From Clostridia bacterium (GTDB lineage: Bacteria; Bacillota; Clostridia; Oscillospirales; CAG-272), in the NCBI GenBank assembly GCA_017556745.1, contig JAFYMF010000033.1, positions 1 to 64,000 on the forward strand: a stretch of DNA of 64,000 bases, in the 5' to 3' direction. The notes below the pieces were generated by a model. The model was not told where the DNA came from. It ran no database searches and worked only from the letters and a program-made list of their open reading frames with translations. Shown here piece after piece: positions 1 through 8,930 of this stretch. The number at the start of each line of letters is the position of its first letter. The stretch's first letter is position 1. The position numbers and the translations under genes are program-made.

Positions 1-690
1 GATGAATATGAGATCATATCCGGTCACAGACGGGTTATGGCAAGCAGAAAGGCAGGGATTACAGAAGTCCCTGCCTTAATTGTTTCTCTTGACCGTGATG
101 CGGCGGCGATTGTGCTTGTGGACAGTAATCTCCACCGAGAGCATATTCTGCCGAGTGAAAAAGCCTTCGCTTACAAAATGAAACTTGATGCTATGAAGCA
201 TCAGGGGTGGCGTTCTGATTTAACTTCGCCACAAGTTGTGGCAAAGTCCCGCACTACTGAAATGGTTGGAGCCGATACGGGCGATAGTCACGAACAAGTG
301 CGCCGTTATATCCGCCTTACCAATCTCATCCCCGAAATTTTGCAATACGTGGATGACGGTCGCATTTCATTCACTCCCGCCGTCGAGCTTTCCTATCTCA
401 ACGAACAGGAACAGCAAGACCTATTGGAACAGATTGAGCAAAGCGATTGCACCCCGTCACTTTCGCAGGCTTGCCGCTTTAAAAAGATAAGTCAAGGCGA
501 AGGTCTTACACCCGAAGTAATTGCGGAAATTATGGAGGAAGAAAAAGCGAATCAAAAGGAGCGTGTCAAAATTCCTACCGAAAAACTCCGCAAGTATTTC
601 CCAAAGAATTACACGGTTCAGCAAATTGAAGATGAAATTATAAGGCTTTGCGAAAAGAACTACCGAATGAAACAAAGGGATGCGAGGTGA
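1..690 (+). CDS. ParB/Spo0J-family partition-like protein of a mobile element (5' end outside window)
   Basis: The reading frame is open from base 1, and residues coded upstream of the first ATG (37) give an E-I-I-S-G-H-R-R motif. That is the conserved ParB N-terminal box, so the ATG at 37 is internal and the true start lies left of the window. After the box come V-P-A and D-S-N-L-H-R-E, typical of the ParB nuclease-like fold, then a helix-turn-helix region around residues 95-120 of the visible part. Such proteins are common in Clostridia conjugative elements, where they support element maintenance or act as DNA-binding regulators; whether this one segregates DNA cannot be seen. Its stop is 4 bases before the next start, so it is probably co-transcribed with the TnpW-like gene and the recombinase. 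Confidence 0.82.
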   Translation, partial: DEYEIISGHRRVMASRKAGITEVPALIVSLDRDAAAIVLVDSNLHREHILPSEKAFAYKMKLDAMKHQGWRSDLTSPQVVAKSRTTEMVGADTGDSHEQVRRYIRLTNLIPEILQYVDDGRISFTPAVELSYLNEQEQQDLLEQIEQSDCTPSLSQACRFKKISQGEGLTPEVIAEIMEEEKANQKERVKIPTEKLRKYFPKNYTVQQIEDEIIRLCEKNYRMKQRDAR

Positions 691-694
691 TTGT

Positions 695-967
695 ATGATG
701 CAAAAAGGTAATTTTAAAGACATTCTTGTTATGAAAGGTATGGGGCGTGTTGATGATACTCGTCCTATTGATTTACGGGAATATGCAATCCCTAAGAGCA
801 AAGATATTAAAGAAACGCCTATTCCAGTAACAACAGTCCCTAAAAAGATATGCTTTTCTAAAAAGATAGGCGGAACGATTTATGATGTGACCGCCAATTT
901 TGATATGGAAGGCAAAGAAACAATACTGCAGCAGTTCAAAGCACTAATTTTAGCGAAAGAACTGTAA
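695..967 (+). CDS. TnpW-like transposon-encoded small protein
   Basis: A 90-residue protein. I chose the ATG at 695 because AGGTGA sits just upstream; the in-frame ATG at 680 has no such site and overlaps the parB-like gene. The C-terminal part has the pattern F-x-K-K-I-G-G-T-x-Y-x-V-x-x-x-F, then a helix ending in Q-F-K-A-L-I-L. I associate this with small TnpW-like proteins encoded next to large serine recombinases in Clostridia transposons. No biochemical role is established to my knowledge. Its position between the ParB-like gene and the recombinase supports the assignment. The family name rests on remembered resemblance and is less certain than the gene itself. Confidence 0.65.
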   Translation: MMQKGNFKDILVMKGMGRVDDTRPIDLREYAIPKSKDIKETPIPVTTVPKKICFSKKIGGTIYDVTANFDMEGKETILQQFKALILAKEL

Positions 968-1054
968 CCAATAGATTTGTTATAAGTGTGCCGGTCATTG
1001 TATAATAGGCTTGCCCAAATATACAATGCTCGGCTTCACAGAAAGGAGTTAAAA

Positions 1055-2767
1055 ATGGCAAAAAAGAAAGCCGAGAATAAAGCAAAAATAACTGCTCTTT
1101 ACTGTCGCTTGTCAGTAGAAGAAACAAAAGATTCAAAAGATAAAAGAAAGAAAAAACAAGAGGATGAATCTAATAGTATCAGTAACCAAAAACAGATATT
1201 GTTAGATTATGCGAAGCAAAACGGATATCTGCATACTGAATTCTTTGTTGACGACGGTGTTTCGGGCACTACCTTTGATCGTCCCGATTTTCAGCGTATG
1301 CAAAAAATGGTTGAAAACGGCGAGGTCGGTACAATCATCGTAAAAGACCTTTCTCGTTTCGGTCGTGAGAGTATCGAAATGGGTAGATTGACACAGGTGG
1401 TGTATCCTTCGCTCGGAGTAACTTTTATCGCTATCCAAGAAAACGTAAACACTTCTACCGGCACAGGACTCGAAACAATGCCATTTCATAATATTTTTAA
1501 TGAGTGGTATGCGGAGCAAACAAGCAAAAAGATAAAAGCAGTATGGAAAGCCAAAGCAGATAATGGAGAACGCGTTGCTCCTGCTGTTCCGTTTGGTTAT
1601 ATGAAATCTCCCGATGATTCTAAGCAATGGATTGTTGATGAGCCTGCCGCAAAAGTGGTTCGATATATTTTCGAGCTATGTATTGCAGGACTTGGTCCGA
1701 TGCAAATTGCCAAACGTCTTGAAGGTGAGAAAATCGTAAGCCCAACGGAATATTATTATAGCATTGGAAGAAAAGCCTCGAATAAAAGACCTGCCAACCC
1801 ATATAGATGGGAACAAGCCACGGTGGTTCATATTCTTGAAAATAGGCAATATACCGGATGTACTGTCAACTTCAAGACAACCTTTGTAAGTTTTAAGGTA
1901 AAGAAAACTATCCACATCCCTGAAGAAGATTGGCAGATAATTCCGAACACCCAAGAGGCAATCATTGACGAGGATACCTTTGAGAGAGTGAAAGAACTTA
2001 GAAAACATCGTCGCCGTCTTTCAGCCACGGGGAAAACGGGTATGTTTGCAGGACTTCTATACTGCGCAGATTGTGGCTCGAAACTTTATTTTGCGGCCGC
2101 CAAAAGCATCAAGGAACACCAAGAGTTTTATAGTTGTTCTCAATACAGGTCGAATAGAGGTTCTTGCAAGATTCATTATATCCGTGAAGTAGTGATAAAA
2201 GAAATGGTGCTTGAGGCAATCCAAAAAGTTGCGAAATACGTTACAGAATATGAGCCGGTATTTCTTTATCTTTTTGCAAAGAAAAATACACTTGGTAGAG
2301 AAACTACGATAAGAACAATGAAAACAAAAATCGAAAAATCCAAACAGCGCATTAAAGAACTTGATATGTTGATTGAACGTATTTATGAGGATAATGTGCT
2401 CGGTAAGATTTCTGATGATCGTTTTTATCGTATGTCTGCCAATTATGAACAAGAGCAAAAAGAATTGCTTGCCGCAGTTGAACACGACGAGCAAAAAGTC
2501 AGAGAAGCCGAACAAGAGAAAATCAATCTCAATGTTTTTCTCACGGCGATACGTGAGTGTACTGACTTAAAAGAATTAACACCCACGATTGTAAACACAT
2601 TGATTAAGCGGATAGATGTTCATAACAGTACGAAAGATGAACACGGCCACAAGCACGTTCCAATCGATATTTACTTCACTGCAGTCGGAATTATTAATAT
2701 TCCTACTGAAGAAGAACTAATTTCGGCAATGGAAGAAATGCGTGATAAACCGCTGAGATCCGCTTGA
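1055..2767 (+). CDS. Large serine recombinase (TnpX/TndX-type integrase)
   Basis: A 570-residue site-specific recombinase that should excise and integrate the element. The start at 1055 is preceded by AAAGGAG; an upstream in-frame ATG at 986 has none. The N-terminal resolvase domain (about 1-165) carries Y-C-R-L-S with the catalytic serine, then D-D-G-V-S-G-T and V-K-D-L-S-R-F-G-R. A recombinase domain follows (about 180-310). A zinc ribbon near 345-385 has paired cysteines in Y-C-A-D-C-G and Y-S-C-S-Q-Y. A coiled coil runs through roughly 420-500. Length and domain order match intact large serine recombinases, and no frameshift is visible. In related elements this gene is often last before the right end, so the chromosome junction should lie shortly downstream. 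Confidence 0.93.
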   Translation: MAKKKAENKAKITALYCRLSVEETKDSKDKRKKKQEDESNSISNQKQILLDYAKQNGYLHTEFFVDDGVSGTTFDRPDFQRMQKMVENGEVGTIIVKDLSRFGRESIEMGRLTQVVYPSLGVTFIAIQENVNTSTGTGLETMPFHNIFNEWYAEQTSKKIKAVWKAKADNGERVAPAVPFGYMKSPDDSKQWIVDEPAAKVVRYIFELCIAGLGPMQIAKRLEGEKIVSPTEYYYSIGRKASNKRPANPYRWEQATVVHILENRQYTGCTVNFKTTFVSFKVKKTIHIPEEDWQIIPNTQEAIIDEDTFERVKELRKHRRRLSATGKTGMFAGLLYCADCGSKLYFAAAKSIKEHQEFYSCSQYRSNRGSCKIHYIREVVIKEMVLEAIQKVAKYVTEYEPVFLYLFAKKNTLGRETTIRTMKTKIEKSKQRIKELDMLIERIYEDNVLGKISDDRFYRMSANYEQEQKELLAAVEHDEQKVREAEQEKINLNVFLTAIRECTDLKELTPTIVNTLIKRIDVHNSTKDEHGHKHVPIDIYFTAVGIINIPTEEELISAMEEMRDKPLRSA

Positions 2768-2779
2768 ATAAAGGAAAAA

Positions 2780-2803
2780 GGCATAGCCCGTGTGGGCTAT
2801 GCC
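2780..2803 (+). terminator. Perfect 10-bp hairpin after the recombinase gene
   Basis: GGCATAGCCC (2780-2789), a GTGT loop, then GGGCTATGCC (2794-2803), starting 13 bases after the recombinase stop. It lacks a following T-run, so it may be a weak terminator or part of the element's end. The rest of 2804-2931 shows no gene. It ends with an A/G-rich leader containing the ribosome site for the next gene. Confidence 0.5.
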
Positions 2804-2931
2804 ATATCCTGCGAAAGAACTGTCCTTTAGGGTACGACCCTAACAGCCTGCTTTCCTTTTTTTTCTTTGTCATTTTAAGGGATACTAACATAAAATATAT
2901 ATAAGTAAAAGAGGAAAAGGAGACCTTATAA

Positions 2932-3996
2932 ATGACAGAGATCACCTCCGGTGAAAGAAGATATTTTGCCGCCGCAAACAGCGGAAACGGATTTTGCAGT
3001 TATTATAAATATATATTTGATTCAAGTAAACTTGATAGTTTGATTATAGTAAAAGGTGGTAGTGGTACAGGGAAAAGCTGCTTTATAAAAAAACTTGGAA
3101 GTGAGGGCGAGAGACGTGGAGGCAGAGCAGAATATTTCTATTGTTCGTCAGATCCTACCTCACTTGACGGACTTATACTTGAGACCGGTGATGGAAGAAG
3201 AATAGCAGCGGTAGATGGGACAGCACCACATGTGCGGGATACCGAGCTCCCCGGGTGTTGTGATATCATACACGACACGGGAAAATACTGGGACAGCGCG
3301 ATACTGTCCGATAAGAGAGAAGAAATAAAGTCACTGATACATAAACGAAAGAGCAAGTTTGCGGATATTTATGATCACTTGTCTGCGGCACTTTCATGCG
3401 AGAGGATCGTTGATAGAATAGTAGAGAAAAATACTGATTTTCCAAAGCTTGAAGCTGCAATAAATCGGCTTTTTAAAAAGATAGATCTCAGACACGGAGA
3501 CGGAAGAATCGAATACCGGCTGACTGACTCGATAGGAATGAGAGGCAGAGTACGCTTTGATACTTTTACCGAGAGTGCAGATAAGGTCTACCGTGTGACC
3601 GGAAACGGATGGAAAGCTTTTTTTGACACCTTTGTAAAAATGGCAAAAATGAGAGGCGCTAACATGTTTATATCACCTTATTACCTTGATACAGACAAAG
3701 TCTCAGGAGTATTTCTGCCGACGGAATCGGTGGCTTTTGTACGGGAGGATTCTGATATTGGGGATAAAGAGTATGGGGTAATTAATACTGCTAGATTTTC
3801 CTATGTATATGATAAGGCAGATAGGAAAGAAATTAAAAGAGTTATGAGAAGCGCCAAATCTGCTCTGACAGAGGCCGAATCTGCTTTCGATGAGGTAAGA
3901 CGGATTCACTTTATCCTTGAGGATATTTATTCTGATACTATGAATTTTGAACTCAAAGACGCAGAGGAAAAAGCACTGATTGCTTCAATTTTATAA
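2932..3996 (+). CDS. P-loop ATPase-like protein with a degenerate second nucleotide-binding half
   Basis: A 354-residue protein with ribosome site AAAAGGAG before the ATG. Residues about 40-50 hold a good Walker A, G-G-S-G-T-G-K-S, followed by a helix and Y-F-Y-C-S-S-D-P-T-S-L-D. The second half repeats this layout: V-T-G-N-G-W-K-A-F-F at the P-loop position, a helix ending M-R-G, then I-S-P-Y-Y-L-D-T-D. The second copy has lost the glycine-rich loop. The layout resembles the uncharacterised PRK06851-type ATPases of Firmicutes, which I recall as having two P-loops; the function is unknown. It is the first gene beyond the mobile element, is monocistronic, and ends in its own terminator. Confidence 0.7.
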   Translation: MTEITSGERRYFAAANSGNGFCSYYKYIFDSSKLDSLIIVKGGSGTGKSCFIKKLGSEGERRGGRAEYFYCSSDPTSLDGLILETGDGRRIAAVDGTAPHVRDTELPGCCDIIHDTGKYWDSAILSDKREEIKSLIHKRKSKFADIYDHLSAALSCERIVDRIVEKNTDFPKLEAAINRLFKKIDLRHGDGRIEYRLTDSIGMRGRVRFDTFTESADKVYRVTGNGWKAFFDTFVKMAKMRGANMFISPYYLDTDKVSGVFLPTESVAFVREDSDIGDKEYGVINTARFSYVYDKADRKEIKRVMRSAKSALTEAESAFDEVRRIHFILEDIYSDTMNFELKDAEEKALIASIL

Positions 3997-4003
3997 AATG
4001 TGT

Positions 4004-4030
4004 AAAACCGCCGATTTTTTTGGCGGTTTT
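4004..4030 (+). terminator. Rho-independent terminator
   Basis: AAAACCGCC and GGCGGTTTT arms surround a T-rich loop, 8 bases after the P-loop gene's stop. Confidence 0.8.
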
Positions 4031-4034
4031 ACTA

Positions 4035-4062
4035 TTGACATATCTTATTCATCTTATATAAT
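4035..4062 (+). promoter_or_regulatory. Sigma-A promoter of the first SGNH lipoprotein
   Basis: TTGACA at 4035-4040 and TATAAT at 4057-4062, 16 bp apart, about 30 bp before the GTG start. Confidence 0.8.
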
Positions 4063-4092
4063 AGTAGTATAAATAAGTAAAGAGGTGATTTA

Positions 4093-5511
4093 GTGAAAAC
4101 TATCATAGCTGTTTTTCTTCTTTTGTCGTTATGTCTTTCTGTAGGATGCTCAAGCAATACTGCAGTCAGTGATGGAACCACTGATGCTGATACTACAGTA
4201 GCGGATACTACAGTATCTGACGAAACTACAGATGTCGTGACCGATCTCCCTGAGAATAAGTTTGAAATGAGAGAGGATCAGGTATATGCTGCAGATCTTA
4301 TAAAAGATGCCGATACTGTGTCCGTTGCCTTCATCGGTGGTTCTCTTACGGAGTGTGGTATAAATACCAATTCTATGTTCCCCGGGTGGCCCAATACATC
4401 AAGAAAATGGGTTAATGATGTTTTAAACTATTTTGTGACAGGCAGTGTCAACGGCAGTAAGCAAATAAGAAATGTTAATGCGGTCAATCTGGCTCTGGGT
4501 GGTACCGGTTCTGATTACGGCTCCGCCAGATTCCTTCAGCATTTAGGAGATTTTGCTCCGGATATCCTTTTCTTTGAGTTTTCATGTAATGATCATTATT
4601 GGGGTGCAGATAACGCATCGCTTTATTTGGAATACATAATCAGAAGATGTCTTGAGTTTGATAAAATACCGGTAATTGTAGTTTTACACGCACCTGTTCC
4701 GTGGGAAGAAAGCTCTGATGGGTTCGCTTTATATCAGGCAGGTGTTGCCGAAAAGAATAAGGTTGCTGAGCATTACGGAATCAAGACCATTGATATATAT
4801 GATTATATGAAACGACAGCATGCCGCCTCCGGTTCTGAGCTCAGTCTTCTTGATTATATCGGAGCAATGGGATATTACTTCATGAAGGACGGGGAATATG
4901 ACGTACATCCTTCAAATGAAGGTTATGCTATGTTTAGCGGGGCTTTCTTCGAGACGCTTGAAGCAGACTACGACGGAACTATGGCAAAGATCAAGTTTGC
5001 GGATGTCTATAATACCGATAAAAAAGAATTCGTCGATAGTCGAATGAATTATAAGAAGCTCACCGATGAAAGCATATCCTATGAGGGAGATTGGAAATAT
5101 TACACCATGGAATCTCCTTTTATTACTGATGATTACGATATTGACTTTGATGAGTACGCTTTAGAGAGCAGGCTTGCTTTCCCCGATGGAATGTATCAGG
5201 TTGTAAATTGTCCCGGTGCATCATTTACCGTGACTACCTCCGCTTCTGCAATCTCCCTTACATATCTCAGCTCGATCAAGGGCTTAAATTCAACTGTTTA
5301 TCTTGTTAACAGTGATGGCAGTAATGGGGAGGTTATCGGAACCCTTAATCAGTATTCTAAGTATGATACGGTTAATTATATGTCAAAGTGGTTTGAGATT
5401 CCTGACAACGGAGAAGAGCAGCATACCGTAAGAATTGTGATAGATGATCCTACTGAAGAAAGATATGTTTTCAAAATGGGTCATATCATAGAACGATTTG
5501 ACAAAAAGTAA
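4093..5511 (+). CDS. SGNH/GDSL-family hydrolase lipoprotein
   Basis: A 472-residue lipoprotein. It starts at GTG with GAGGTG upstream. The signal peptide ends in a lipobox, S-V-G-C-S at about 16-20, followed by a D-T-T-rich linker to about residue 50. The SGNH domain shows block I G-G-S-L-T (nucleophile Ser), a G-G-T-G block II, S-C-N-D block III, and D-V-H-P-S-N-E-G-Y with the Asp-His pair. Such enzymes usually deacylate or deacetylate carbohydrates. About 170 further residues form a probable beta-rich C-terminal domain that I do not recognise. The protein would be anchored outside the membrane. It is a paralogue of the next gene and has its own promoter and terminator. Confidence 0.85.
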   Translation: MKTIIAVFLLLSLCLSVGCSSNTAVSDGTTDADTTVADTTVSDETTDVVTDLPENKFEMREDQVYAADLIKDADTVSVAFIGGSLTECGINTNSMFPGWPNTSRKWVNDVLNYFVTGSVNGSKQIRNVNAVNLALGGTGSDYGSARFLQHLGDFAPDILFFEFSCNDHYWGADNASLYLEYIIRRCLEFDKIPVIVVLHAPVPWEESSDGFALYQAGVAEKNKVAEHYGIKTIDIYDYMKRQHAASGSELSLLDYIGAMGYYFMKDGEYDVHPSNEGYAMFSGAFFETLEADYDGTMAKIKFADVYNTDKKEFVDSRMNYKKLTDESISYEGDWKYYTMESPFITDDYDIDFDEYALESRLAFPDGMYQVVNCPGASFTVTTSASAISLTYLSSIKGLNSTVYLVNSDGSNGEVIGTLNQYSKYDTVNYMSKWFEIPDNGEEQHTVRIVIDDPTEERYVFKMGHIIERFDKK

Positions 5512-5520
5512 TTTTATGAA

Positions 5521-5562
5521 AGAAAGGCAAAGCACTTTTATTATGTGTTTTGCCTTTCTTTT
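5521..5562 (+). terminator. Rho-independent terminator
   Basis: A 15-bp stem, AGAAAGGCAAAGCAC against GTGTTTTGCCTTTCT with one G-U pair, then TTTT. Confidence 0.85.
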
Positions 5563-5584
5563 GCCTTTTGTGTACGGATGTTGA

Positions 5585-5613
5585 TTGACTTTTGACAGTG
5601 ATGCTGATATAAT
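5585..5613 (+). promoter_or_regulatory. Sigma-A promoter of the second SGNH lipoprotein
   Basis: TTGACT at 5585-5590 and TATAAT at 5608-5613 with a 17-bp spacer. A nearby TTGACA at 5592 is spaced too closely to be the -35. Confidence 0.75.
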
Positions 5614-5656
5614 ATAACCATATGAATATGTAATATTACTATGGTTAGGAGTAAAG

Positions 5657-7081
5657 ATGAAAAAGATAATTTCAATATTTTTATTAGCTGCGCTTTTTAT
5701 CATGTCCGGTTGCTCTGGTTCAGTTTCGGACAGCAGCGGTGACGTATCATCCGATACAACTGCTTTCGATACAACTGCTTCTGACACTACTCAGACTGTT
5801 ACAGATGTTCCTGATGAAAAATTTGAGATGAGAGAAGACCAGGTATATGCCGCAGACATTCTTGACACCACTGAGGTAATATCCATTGCGTTTATGGGCG
5901 GCTCTCTTACAAATGGCGGTATAGCATACAACAAGTACATTCCCAACTGGCCCAGCAGTGATAATGCATGGGTAAATGAAACAATATCATACTTTGTTAC
6001 CGGTGGACAGGGTGGTAAACAGGTTAGACAGGTCAAGGCATGGAATGCGGCTCTTCCCGGCACACAATCAAGTTACGCTGCAGCACGGTTTATGAAGCAG
6101 GTGGCTGCTAATGAACCTGATATTATATTCCTTGAGTATTCTGCCAACGACAGTGGTTGGAATCCTGAAATAGCTTCTGTCTATTATGAGCAGATAATCA
6201 GAATGTGTCTTTCTCTTGATAAGATACCTGTTATTATATTTGTTCATGCGCCTATGCCCATAACAGAGACAAGCAGCACTTATGAAAAATATATTCAGGG
6301 CATTGCCGCAAAGGATGCACTTGCCGAGCATTACGGAATCAAAACTATCAATGCCTATGAATATCTTAAGGAACTGTATGCCGCTGATAACAAAGGGCTT
6401 AGTTTCTTAGATTGGCTCGGAACAAAGGGTACCGGTTTCTACAACGAGGTATATGAAGGCTACTACGATGTTCATCCCAACAGAAGCGGCTACAGTGTGT
6501 ATTCCGGAGCTGTTAAGGCAGCTCTTGACTCCGACTTTGACGGATATATGTCTCGTCCGAAATTTGTTGACATATATAATAAGGGTTATGAGAACATAAT
6601 TTTGAGCAGTTATAATCTTATCCCTCAGAACGATGAGCGTATAGAATATGAGGGGGAATGGACAGAGTACACTCTTGAAAATATGTTTATTACAGACGAT
6701 AGAAATATCGGTATAGGTGACCACCAGTACAAATATCCTTACTTTGTGGAAGGTATTCGTCAGACCATTGATCCTGTTTCTTCAAGTTTTACCTTTAAAA
6801 CAAAGGCGTCCTATATTGCCATTGCCTATATGTCCGCTACTTACGGAAGTAACGTTACCTTTTATCTTGTAAACGAAGACGGTAGCAATGGTGAAATGCT
6901 TGGAACTATACAGACAGAGCAAAACGTTGAGGCGATGGGAATGGGTATGGATTTTTCTTCCGGTGAAGTGCGTCTTCCGGCAGGTGGCGGTGAGTACACA
7001 GTACGCGGTGTGGTCGAAGAAAAGAATGATCTCCACAAGATATTCAGATTTGGTTATATCATCGAGTGCTTTGAAAAATAA
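5657..7081 (+). CDS. SGNH/GDSL-family hydrolase lipoprotein (paralogue)
   Basis: A 474-residue lipoprotein with the same plan as its upstream neighbour: lipobox M-S-G-C-S near residue 20, a D-T-T linker, an identical-looking M-R-E-D-Q-V-Y-A-A-D segment, G-G-S-L-T nucleophile block, S-A-N-D block III and D-V-H-P-N block V. The C-terminal 170 residues again form a separate beta-rich module. The catalytic set is complete. An AGGAG site lies ahead of the ATG. The two genes form a tandem duplication, but each has its own promoter, so they can be expressed separately. The likely role is removal of ester groups from an extracellular glycan; the substrate is unknown. Confidence 0.85.
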   Translation: MKKIISIFLLAALFIMSGCSGSVSDSSGDVSSDTTAFDTTASDTTQTVTDVPDEKFEMREDQVYAADILDTTEVISIAFMGGSLTNGGIAYNKYIPNWPSSDNAWVNETISYFVTGGQGGKQVRQVKAWNAALPGTQSSYAAARFMKQVAANEPDIIFLEYSANDSGWNPEIASVYYEQIIRMCLSLDKIPVIIFVHAPMPITETSSTYEKYIQGIAAKDALAEHYGIKTINAYEYLKELYAADNKGLSFLDWLGTKGTGFYNEVYEGYYDVHPNRSGYSVYSGAVKAALDSDFDGYMSRPKFVDIYNKGYENIILSSYNLIPQNDERIEYEGEWTEYTLENMFITDDRNIGIGDHQYKYPYFVEGIRQTIDPVSSSFTFKTKASYIAIAYMSATYGSNVTFYLVNEDGSNGEMLGTIQTEQNVEAMGMGMDFSSGEVRLPAGGGEYTVRGVVEEKNDLHKIFRFGYIIECFEK

Positions 7082-7190
7082 GGTTTTCGAAATCGGATTT
7101 TCGAAAACAAATCAATGTATAAAGTAAAATAAACATAAAATTATGTCCTGTCAGACGATGGGGTAGAAATTAAGTAAGGAGTATAATAAT

Positions 7191-7727
7191 ATGGCACAGT
7201 TAGTAATGAATTGGAAAAATGACGGAACAGAGAGTGTTGCACCGGTAATACCCGAGGGTGTTGAAGTAAAGACTTTCCCCGAGCTTCCCAACGCTGTTTA
7301 CGAGTGGCTCGATATAGTTCGTTTTATGGATCAGGAGGAGGAGCCCATCAGCGATATTAAAAAATATGAGGAGGATATGTACAGCTATCCTACATATAAC
7401 GATAACATGTGCTATTTCCTTCTTGTCAACGGAGTACCGTTGTCAACCATTACTGTTATCTGTGATTACGAGAAGAAGCAAGGATACATCCACATGGTAT
7501 CCAGTAAGCCTGAGTTCAGAGGTAAGGGTCTCGGACATCTTATGAACAGTATTGCAGTTCATACTCTTAAGAAAGAGGGCATGGAGACTGCATATCTTAC
7601 TACTGATGATTGGCGTATAGCTGCAATAAAGACCTACCTCAGAGCAGGATTTGAGCCTGATCTTGACAGTGAGCCCGATTACAAGGAGAGATGGGCGAAG
7701 ATATACGCAATTATTGAAAATAAGTAA
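7191..7727 (+). CDS. GNAT-family N-acetyltransferase
   Basis: A 178-residue protein with an AAGGAG site upstream. The acetyl-CoA-binding motif A appears as P-E-F-R-G-K-G-L-G-H near residues 108-117, with the preceding beta strand I-H-M-V-S-S and the late motif A-A-I-K-T-Y-L-R-A-G-F typical of the fold. The N-terminal region, with V-Y-E-W-L and an acidic stretch, is less conserved, so the acceptor substrate cannot be told. It appears monocistronic: about 110 bp lie upstream and a bidirectional terminator lies downstream, facing the convergent envelope operon. Confidence 0.82.
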   Translation: MAQLVMNWKNDGTESVAPVIPEGVEVKTFPELPNAVYEWLDIVRFMDQEEEPISDIKKYEEDMYSYPTYNDNMCYFLLVNGVPLSTITVICDYEKKQGYIHMVSSKPEFRGKGLGHLMNSIAVHTLKKEGMETAYLTTDDWRIAAIKTYLRAGFEPDLDSEPDYKERWAKIYAIIENK

Positions 7728-7737
7728 TCTTAACAAG

Positions 7738-7772
7738 TAAAAAAAGAAGCCTAAAAAGGCTTCTTTTTTTAC
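7738..7772. terminator. Bidirectional terminator
   Basis: AAAAAAAGAAGCC and GGCTTCTTTTTTT arms lie between convergent genes. T-runs occur on both strands. Confidence 0.88.
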
Positions 7773-7775
7773 TTA

Positions 7776-8930
7776 TTACTTTATTATAAATCCGGTTGGA
7801 AGCTTCCATGAGGAGTTAGTGTAATAGAAGGTAACGCTGGACATAAGATATTCACCGTCGTAATACATACATGACGAGCTTCCGCCGTCAAGATTAGCAG
7901 CGTTTACGGCACCAAAATCAGACATTACACTTATCAGATCGGCGGCAGAAGCACCTAGATGGCCCGACTTTCCACGTCCGTCCGTAACGAACATAAGTAC
8001 GGCACCGTCTGCACGTTGTCCAATAGCGGTACGGGGATTAAGACCACTTCCCATACCGTTCATTTCTCTTGCCTCTCCGTTAAGGATTAGCTGTACAAAA
8101 TGATTGTTTGAGTCGCTCGCTTCCTCCTGGAAAGTAACTGCATCCCTTATTTTTCTGTCACGTATCAGCTTTTCTATTGTTGATGCACTCATTTTGTTAA
8201 TATCAATTATTTCAAGAATATTATCCTCAGTAAAACCGATAAGAACGAGTCCCGGGAACTGAGTGGGATTGTTGAACTGAATTTCTCCGTTTGAAACCAC
8301 TACGCCAAATGGGGCACCACCGGTATTATTTGTTGAATCGTATAGGCCGCCATTGATTCCACCAATAGCTCCGGCTGACTTGACAAGTGAATCAAGAGTT
8401 TCTCCCTCTTCCCGCCATGGAAAAATTGTTGCAAGGGATATTCTTGACGGGTCCTTGATCACAAGCATTGTGCCGTAGAAGGTAGCACCCGATACCTGGT
8501 GAACCTCGATCGGATCATTGTTCACCTCTGTTCCACCAACCCCGGGCATACCCAGACTGCCTGTGGCACCGATATTGATAAGTCCTGTATCAACATCTCC
8601 AACAAGAGAACCCATGGAATTTTTATCAACAATGGACTGTATTTTGTCGGCAGGTAATACTAAGGATGCAAGGAACTTAAGCTGACCGGTTTCAAGTATG
8701 GTAGTTACGAACATTTGCTGAGATGCGGGAAATGCATCAGAACAGATCAGCTTCAGTGAAACAAACAAGGTGGCTGCGAGAACTATCACCAGAGTAAGTA
8801 GCATTAAAAAGAATTTGCCAAAGAATTTAAATATTCGTTTTACGGGGGAGGTATGTATGTCTTTAACTTTATAAGTTTTTGCCGCCTCAGTACCTCTTAC
8901 AGGTGGAATCGGGGTGATATTATTTTCCAT
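7776..8930 (-). CDS. Membrane-anchored phosphodiester glycosidase (NAGPA/DUF2233 domain)
   Basis: A 384-residue protein with one N-terminal membrane helix (about 35-58) and an extracytoplasmic domain. The NAGPA-type core shows G-G-I-N-G-G-L-Y near 190, R-T-A-I-G near 300, and N-L-D-G-G-S-S-S near 347, the last being the strongest family signature. The eukaryotic member uncovers mannose-6-phosphate by removing GlcNAc from a phosphodiester; bacterial relatives probably cleave sugar-phosphate diesters in wall polymers or exopolysaccharides. It overlaps the upstream gene by 11 bp (start 8930, upstream stop at 8920), so the two are translationally linked. It is the last gene of the minus-strand envelope operon and is followed by a bidirectional terminator. 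Confidence 0.85.
   Translation of the reverse strand: MENNITPIPPVRGTEAAKTYKVKDIHTSPVKRIFKFFGKFFLMLLTLVIVLAATLFVSLKLICSDAFPASQQMFVTTILETGQLKFLASLVLPADKIQSIVDKNSMGSLVGDVDTGLINIGATGSLGMPGVGGTEVNNDPIEVHQVSGATFYGTMLVIKDPSRISLATIFPWREEGETLDSLVKSAGAIGGINGGLYDSTNNTGGAPFGVVVSNGEIQFNNPTQFPGLVLIGFTEDNILEIIDINKMSASTIEKLIRDRKIRDAVTFQEEASDSNNHFVQLILNGEAREMNGMGSGLNPRTAIGQRADGAVLMFVTDGRGKSGHLGASAADLISVMSDFGAVNAANLDGGSSSCMYYDGEYLMSSVTFYYTNSSWKLPTGFIIK

Noticed and set aside
37..690. ATG at 37 as the start of the ParB-like gene
   Set aside because: Upstream codons from base 1 continue the conserved ParB box, so the gene begins outside the window.
2768..2931. Exact attachment site of the integrative element
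   Set aside because: The left end is outside the window, so the direct repeat that would define the core cannot be seen.
5592..5613. TTGACA at 5592 as the -35 of the second SGNH gene
   Set aside because: Only 10 bp separate it from the TATAAT; TTGACT at 5585 gives the correct 17-bp spacing.
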